A stretch of 64,000 nucleotides of DNA from Dastarcus helophoroides (Eukaryota; Arthropoda; Insecta; Coleoptera; Bothrideridae): positions 39,948,661 through 40,012,660 of the forward strand of contig CM053329.1 of assembly GCA_028583605.1 (NCBI GenBank). The letters are read 5' to 3'. The translations under genes were made by a program, and so were the position numbers. The notes beneath the pieces are model-generated. The model did no database searches, was not told where the DNA came from, and saw only the letters and a program-made list of their open reading frames with translations. Of the stretch, positions 58,181 through 64,000 are shown one piece after another; the stretch's first letter is position 1; each line of letters starts with the position of its first letter.

Positions 58181-60944
58181 TCATGCCACGTTAGGTATCC
58201 TCAACACGATTTTGTTTTTGTAACCTTTCTTAAACGCGCTATCAGTGGGTCCCCTCCGCTCGGATGTCGGCGAAGACGGCTCAGAGGTATCAACAACATC
58301 GCACGTATCAGTCTTGATTTCCTCCAAAATTCGAAGCAAATTCTCAATGTCTCCAAACTGAATCTCCTTCTCATTAGTTAAGTCATCGATTTTCTCGAGC
58401 AGTTTCTTCTCCTCGATTCTATCCCTGATGCTCATGTGGTTATCCACAACGGTAGCACTCGGTTTAGGCGAAACAAATCGTTCCCCATCCGTTATATTAT
58501 CTTCATCCGACTCAGTGATGGTTTCGAAGACGTTCCTGGAGTATTGACGAGGGTCGAAAAATTGTCTAGCTTCGAACACAGTTGTCCTGGTGACACCTTG
58601 CATCAACTTGACGAAATTATCAGATTCGTCTTGTTCGTAAATAAGATCGTTGGCCGTGTTGATACTTTTGTCGTTTCTCATTGGGACGATTTCAGTTTGA
58701 ACATGGACTTCTTCCATCTGCGGTACTTCTTCAGGAATGCAGCATTTTGCCCTTCGCTGCTTGATCGTATTAAGCATATCCTGGGTTATAACGCTTGCTT
58801 CATTAATCTGTTTGTCCTTGATTTTCATCTGGAGTTTAAGCATCTTGATTTCCTGTTCGTATTTTTGGGAAAGCTCGAGGGCCGCCTGCAGTTTAGTATT
58901 TAACTCATCGATTATTTGGAGGTGTTTCGTTTTTTCCTTCTTCAGTTGGGCGCATTGGGAACTTAGCGACATCAGATGGCCGTGGAGCTGTTGAAACTGC
59001 TTATTTAACTGTTTTTTGCCCTCGGAATGATTCCAGTTGTTTTTAAAGTTGAGTTCCTTGTCTATGAGCTTGTAAATGAGTAACTCGTTTGTTAAAGTGT
59101 CGATAACCGCTTCGTAATCCGAACCTGCGTCAGTCATGACTTCTCTATCGCTTATGGCTTTTATGGCTGTATCTAGTTCGATTTCCAGGTCGCCCCCATT
59201 GGTTAAAGAGATGAGTGTTCTCGATGGTTGATTGGTTTCTTTGGCGATCAACAACGGTTTTGAATCTGGGGCTTTAATCTTGATACAGTTCTTTAATAAT
59301 TCATCTCTCTCGTCGGATATAACCTTGTATTCCAACATCTTTTTAGCGAGTCGCTGAAATTGATTTTCTCTTTCATCAACCTGCACCAACAAATCCTTCA
59401 AATCTTGCTTCAGGATACTAATTTCCAAATCTTTAGCTTTCTCAGTCTCCTGCAAGGCTCTATGTAAAGTTTGTATCACCTTACTGCTTTCAGTTTGTTC
59501 AACTATCACTTCCTTCTGAAAAGATTCGTTAGTTGTATCATTAACGACGCATTTTTGGGGTTGAGTCTTTTGACTTTGGTGGTCGCTACGCGATGAAGAA
59601 CCCGAGATTTCAGTTGATGCGTTCTCCAAAATCGAACTCGAATCAGTTATGTTGAATTTCGCCAATAGTTGGCTCTTGACACTACGCAAGGTTTCATTCA
59701 GTTGGAGGACGGATAGCTTAAGTTTTCTAATTTTTGCGTTTTTGATAGCGCTTTTGTAAGTGTGTCTAAAGGAGAAGCTCTTCGGCCGGTAACTTCGAAA
59801 TATTCTACACTTGTTTATTCCTCGTCTTATGCACGTTTTGAATCTGGGTAAGTTGTGATCGCTCTTTGGTAAGTCGGCCGACGTGCTCTCGTTCTTATTC
59901 GAATGTAAATCGATCCCCCCGTTCGAGTCTGTTTGCATAGGGGTACTCTTGCAGAATACGCAACCGTCTTTCATTTTAACAATTAGATCGTAATCGTTTG
60001 TTAGATTGGCGTAGACGGATTTCGTCCCTTTAAGCTTCTTGAGGTCAGATTTGGAAGACTCCGATTCGGTTTGCATCACCATGTCATTGGGCCCTAGAAT
60101 ATCCTCTACAGACTTCACCTCACCTTCAGCTATGATGATTTTGTTTTCGTAGGGGACCGAATTCGGGTAATTCTCCACCATAAAACTCTTCTTCTTTGTC
60201 GGCTTCGGCGCTTTCGTCTTTAGATCCTCATCTTTCGCATCAGGATCCTTCTTGGTGTCCCCCAAGTTGTCAACGTCGCCCAATTTCTTGCGCATCCTGG
60301 TGTTTCTCCGCTTGCAAGCGCTTGAGGTTTTTACAGGCCAGATTCGAGTTGCAGTTGGCGGCCATCAGGAGCTGATTGATGCAGAAAACGAACCCTTTGA
60401 ACGACTCCCTGCTGTTTTCCGAATGTTTTATGTTGTCGGCGATGATGTGGAGTAAATAATTGAGAATCTTGCGGTGGGCGATCAAAATATTCTCTATAAT
60501 AGTAAACCGAGACGGCCATCTTTCCTCTGGATTTCTACACGTTTCGGTACTAACGTTGTTTTTGCTCGGTTTCCGGTATGAGATCAGGGGACTTTGGGGG
60601 GCGAATATCAGCGATGGTGGATCCGCCTCCTGTAGCTCTCTGTATCTGGAATAGAGATGTATTTAAAATGGACGTTATATTTGAGGGAGGGATGTATCTA
60701 ACTCGCGAAGCCATTTTCCCACGTTGGCCAGAAGGTCGTTTATGTTTTCTCTGTTGTGATCGTCTTGGGGCACCTTCGCCGAAAGATTTGTTTTGATGAG
60801 CTGTAAACTGAGGAGATTAAAGAGGATCGCCGAGCGAATTGACACTAGGGTTACCCCAAATAGAACCCTTTGTTCGTCTAATTGGTGCTTATCGCGATCG
60901 TCGTATATTAAATCGTCTTTTAAACATAAGAAGTCTGTAGTCAT
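58181..60944 (-). CDS. Coiled-coil protein C, 2 exons, about 900 residues
   Basis: Exon 1 is 60,703-60,944 (starts MTTDFLCLKDDLIYDDRDKH) and exon 2 is 58,181-60,645; the 57-nt intron 60,646-60,702 joins phase 2 (KWLRE-YRELQEAD). The N-terminal 190 residues are helical and hydrophobic in patches (ILFNLLSLQLIKTNL, ILIAHRKILNYLLHIIADNI). The remaining roughly 700 are charged with a central coiled coil (about 59,480-58,760) and an acidic, Ser-rich C-terminus. There is a frame break near 60,295-60,345: the upstream frame ends in a stop just after the downstream frame becomes open, close to a run of five A. Family is not recognised and similarity to genes A and B is not evident beyond coiled coil. 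It is divergent from the secreted gene at 61,527. Confidence 0.7.
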
Positions 60945-61526
60945 TTTTTTGTGGGATGATGCACTTTAAATTTGGTTTTTGTGGGGAAAAAGTTCGGAAA
61001 GTCTACTGACAATTTGACGGGAATGGAATATTACATTTTAGACGATCTGTGGGTAAAACTGAACACAGATACTTTACGACGTTCGTAATAATTTTTGGGC
61101 AAAATATCTAAAACCATTCCTCCTATTACATAATTCTAGTTGAAGATACTGATACCAAAGGAATCATACAAAGAGAACCACTCTGGCGATTGGAAAACTC
61201 AAGTTTACTCTTTCACGTTTTATTTTTGGGCTTAAATTTAAAAGTCAAAATGTTGGCCACACAACGAAATAAATCGATCCATTTCTATGATATGGACAAA
61301 TGAAGCGATCATGATTGGTTTTACGCTTGATTAAAAGTAAAAGAAAAGTGTTTGAAGTGAAGGTCTTAGTAAGGAAACTGATATTGTAAAGATAAGCGTT
61401 TTTTTTAATAACTGAGGCATATCAGCGCCTTGAATCCTGATAAAATAACACGGCGCGTTATCAAGCTTAAAAAAAAAGTTTGATGACTAAGACCTTGGCT
61501 TCAATATCACAAATTGTTTCATTACG
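60945..61526. promoter_or_regulatory. Intergenic region between divergent gene C and the secreted coiled-coil gene
   Basis: This is 582 bp of mixed sequence with no repeats of note. It probably contains both promoters, but I cannot point to specific elements. Confidence 0.3.
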
Positions 61527-63972
61527 ATGTTCTCTTTATTCCTGCTCTTTTACTTATTTTCTGCAACTGATTCTCAAGAAAACTGTGTCCAGTGCCCCTA
61601 TTTTAACATGTGGGTCAACAAAATTGATCAAACCACTAGTAAGTTCCTCCAGCAAAAGCGTATTCGTACTAAACGAGGATTTCCTTGATGTAGGAAACCT
61701 GAAGGACATTGAAAGGTTAATGAGCACGAAAAGCGCACAACAAACGAAATTTTCTTTTAACAATAAGAAGTTAAACGAAGTATCTAAACGAGTTAATGAT
61801 GTACTACCCACCGATGAAGAGATAAAGGAAATTATCAGCAGCAACTTCAGTATAGTAGATGATGGAGACCTAGAGATACTATTAACTAACGTCGAAGAAA
61901 CCTCAAGACAATTTCAACACATTCTTGTAAGATTTTAATCAATGATTTCTGACATGGGGCTTCCCTACAATAAATACAGAAGCAAAAAGAGTTTGCTCAC
62001 TTCCAACCCTGGAAATAAATTGAAGGGAAACAATCCTTGATACTTTGACACGCGCGGAGGAAGCTCTTTTCTGAATACAGTCACCTTCGTATATAACGAA
62101 CCACCAAGTTCTATAGAGCCACAGAATACCTTCAAAAGGTTGGTTATAGCTGGGTTTTTGTTAAAAGCGAATAAAAATCGTTAAAAGCGAATAAAAATCG
62201 TTAAAAGCGAATAAGAATCGTTATAAACGAACAAAAAATACATACTTTCTTATGTTGCTTTGGATTGTAATTTTGTTCGTTATACGAGGTCATTCGTTAC
62301 ACCTGAAGTTGACTGTATTAATTTCATTCCTTATTTTTCATGCTAATTTATCTGGACAATGAAAACTTGTAGCAGGAGAAAATAAATCGTTCGATTAACC
62401 TTCCACTTACAGTAAACGTCTCTGAACATATTCTAGGATAGTTTGCTTCGCCTCAATGCAACTGAATGCAATTTCGACTTCGCCTTCAAAGATGACATAA
62501 TAAATCTACTAAAATCAATAGAACTGAATCCTGAAGAACGAAACTGAAGATGTTAAAGGGAAGAAGTGAAGACGCTAAGTAAGTACACATTGAACATTTT
62601 TGATGAGCACCTAAAGTTACACTAAATTAGGCAAAAATTCCTAAATTTTTGGGCAAAACCTTGCAGATTCTTTAAGAATACGTTTCAAATTCCACAAGGA
62701 ACGTAGAACATGCTGAAGATCCTTTTTCAAAGTTCCCCGATTCATATTAGAACGTCTGGTAATACCAGTTAAGTACAGGGATATACTTCTTCCGGGATTG
62801 GACCGTGTTAAAGAACTACTAAAAGTGTTCACTTGTGGAACACTTTTAGTAGTTCTTTGACACAATCCAATCCCGGAAGAAGTATACTGTACTGACTCTG
62901 GCCGTGGAAACCTTCGTTATCAATACCAGTTAAGCTAGAGAACAATTCATGACATGATATTGTCTAAGAAGTTTAAAACAGACAGAAATTCATTAGCTGA
63001 AAGTACCACCTTCCAAAAATATAATTGATAGTTTAAACTGACGCTTAACTGCAAAAAAATAACAATAAAATGGAATATTTCTTTTAGAAAATATGCTGAA
63101 GATGTCACTACTAAAGTGGACGAAATAATGATCCAAAACTTGAGCAATATGTTGGAAGGATTAGAAGAGGTAACAGTTAAACCTAAATATTACTATTATT
63201 TTATGCATAAATATCACTATGCATTAATCCCAACTTAAAATTCCAAACCAAAGTCGAAAAAATTTCGAGTTTAAGTGTACAATTTGGTAAAAAAAAAACT
63301 CGTACCAGATTCATAATTTCGATATTTGTGAGATCATTTCGCGAAAACCAAAGAGTAACATTCCGCAACTGAAGATCGAGGTCGAAGCTTCGATGACAAA
63401 GTCAAAGCTTCGATAACAAAGTCGAAATGTCGATCGAAAATCGAATTTTTTTCGACTCTAAATTTTTAAAAAATTCTGGAAATTAAAAAATTTGCTTTCG
63501 AATCTTGACATTTTCATAGTAAAGACGCAATTTACTTAAAAATTCACAAACGAAATATCTAATAAAAAAATGAATTTGGTTCAACATTACCCGAGATATC
63601 ATTTTTGTGGCAAAATATTTTTTTGCACTCTTTTTTTTTGCCACTTTCCAATAATAGAGCAAACCACAACCAACGGCCTGTGGTTGTGCAATTGCGAGTG
63701 CAAACGTAGGATTTTAAGTTCAAAAATTTAGGGACAAATCAGATTTGGATAAAATATAATAACGAACTTTCCAGGTGAAAATGAAACTAATTTTGGTGAT
63801 TGATATTGCCAACTTATATGATGAAATAAATCGAAGTAATCGGGGACTAAGAACTCTAATCGTTGCACAAACTAACAGAAGAAACAAACTAAGTCAAGAA
63901 ATTGAAATTACCGAGAACAACATCAATAATATTCTTGGGGAACTCTTAAAAAAGAAAGCCCAGACGTGTTAA
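61527..63972 (+). CDS. Small secreted coiled-coil protein, 5 exons, about 255 residues, one frame break
   Basis: Exons are 61,527-61,638, 61,694-61,926, 62,437-62,578, 63,088-63,169 and 63,775-63,972. Exon 1 encodes a signal peptide (MFSLFLLFYLFSATDS) followed by ENCVQCPYFNMWVNKID. The 55-nt first intron has a TACTAAAC branch-point word. The rest is helical (NNKKLNEVSKRVND, AEDVTTKVDEIMIQNLSNML, LYDEINRSNRGLRTLIVAQ) and ends KKKAQTC. Exon 3 needs one extra base between about 62,531 and 62,546 to join exon 4 in frame; otherwise the protein would stop at NPEERN. I do not recognise it. The secreted coiled coil with a final Cys loosely recalls the C-terminal arms of laminin beta or gamma chains, a weak guess. 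Introns 2 and 3 carry a MITE and a hairpin element. Confidence 0.65.
62078..62315. mobile_element. Short mariner-like MITE, 238 bp
   Basis: The left end CAGTCACCTTC and the right end (opposite strand) CAGTCAACTTC are followed at the same distance by TAACGAA; about 20 of the first 25 positions agree. TA flanks both ends (62,076-62,077 and 62,316-62,317). Inside is a 20-bp tandem repeat (CGTTAAAAGCGAATAAAAAT, about four copies, 62,160-62,235). It lies in intron 2 of the secreted gene. Confidence 0.65.
62774..62921. mobile_element. Hairpin element with 55-bp arms, bracketed by 13-bp direct repeats
   Basis: The arms are 62,774-62,830 and about 62,838-62,891, with ACTTGTG between; mismatches are few. 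AATACCAGTTAAG occurs immediately before (62,761-62,773) and again at 62,922-62,934, like a target duplication. The right side has an extra 30 bp (CTGACTCTGGCCGTGG...) with no left counterpart. No coding capacity. It lies in intron 3 of the secreted gene. Confidence 0.6.
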
Positions 63973-64000
63973 ATATGGTTTTATTATTAAAATATTACAA

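Noticed and set aside
58436..58903. 155-codon plus-strand ORF
   Set aside because: It lies opposite gene C exon 2 and is explained by the antisense of that coding sequence.

Overview
The window looks like arthropod, most probably insect, nuclear DNA. The evidence is many spliced genes with very short GT-AG introns (48 to 60 nt), an ING3 tumour-suppressor orthologue, a pancreatic-type lipase, AT-rich non-coding DNA, hAT-like and mariner-like elements, and an RTE/SINE tail of a kind common in insects. Species cannot be fixed from the sequence; a beetle is a guess.

Layout. 1-2,967: polypyrimidine tracts, probably intronic. 2,968-14,245 (-): four exons of a secreted lipase-family gene, with a 10-kb first intron holding a 340-bp tandem array and one hAT-like element nested in another. 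15,190-16,300: remnant of a non-LTR retrotransposon whose reverse-transcriptase tail is tandemly repeated. 16,300-20,172: AT-rich degenerate repeats. 20,173-22,739 (-): ING3, six exons, complete. 24,284-32,213 (-): cyclophilin-like gene, five exons; its last intron holds a 2.9-kb GAA/GATGAA tract and its first intron a 270-bp dimeric satellite. 32,430-36,631 (+): large coiled-coil gene A. 36,762-44,681 (-): small coiled-coil gene whose intron holds a 7-kb satellite of the same family in opposite orientation, interrupted by one MITE nested in another. 44,933-54,713 (+): coiled-coil gene B, a paralogue of gene A by exon phases and sequence; its 5.4-kb intron carries about twelve tandem copies of the preceding exon's 3' end plus a 3.2-kb CTTCTCGT-type tract. 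54,714-58,180: AT-rich tandem repeats. 58,181-60,944 (-): coiled-coil gene C. 61,527-63,972 (+): small secreted coiled-coil gene.

The two divergent gene pairs (cyclophilin/gene A and small coiled-coil/gene B) are each separated by about 220-250 bp and may share promoters. Gene B has six frame breaks, and gene C and the secreted gene one each, mostly near homopolymer runs. A deletion-rich patch near 6.8-7.1 kb suggests uncorrected indels in the assembly, although pseudogenisation of gene B cannot be excluded.

The most unusual feature is repeat expansion inside introns: almost every large intron carries its own tandem array. One array appears to be built from an exon-intron junction and another from a retrotransposon coding tail.
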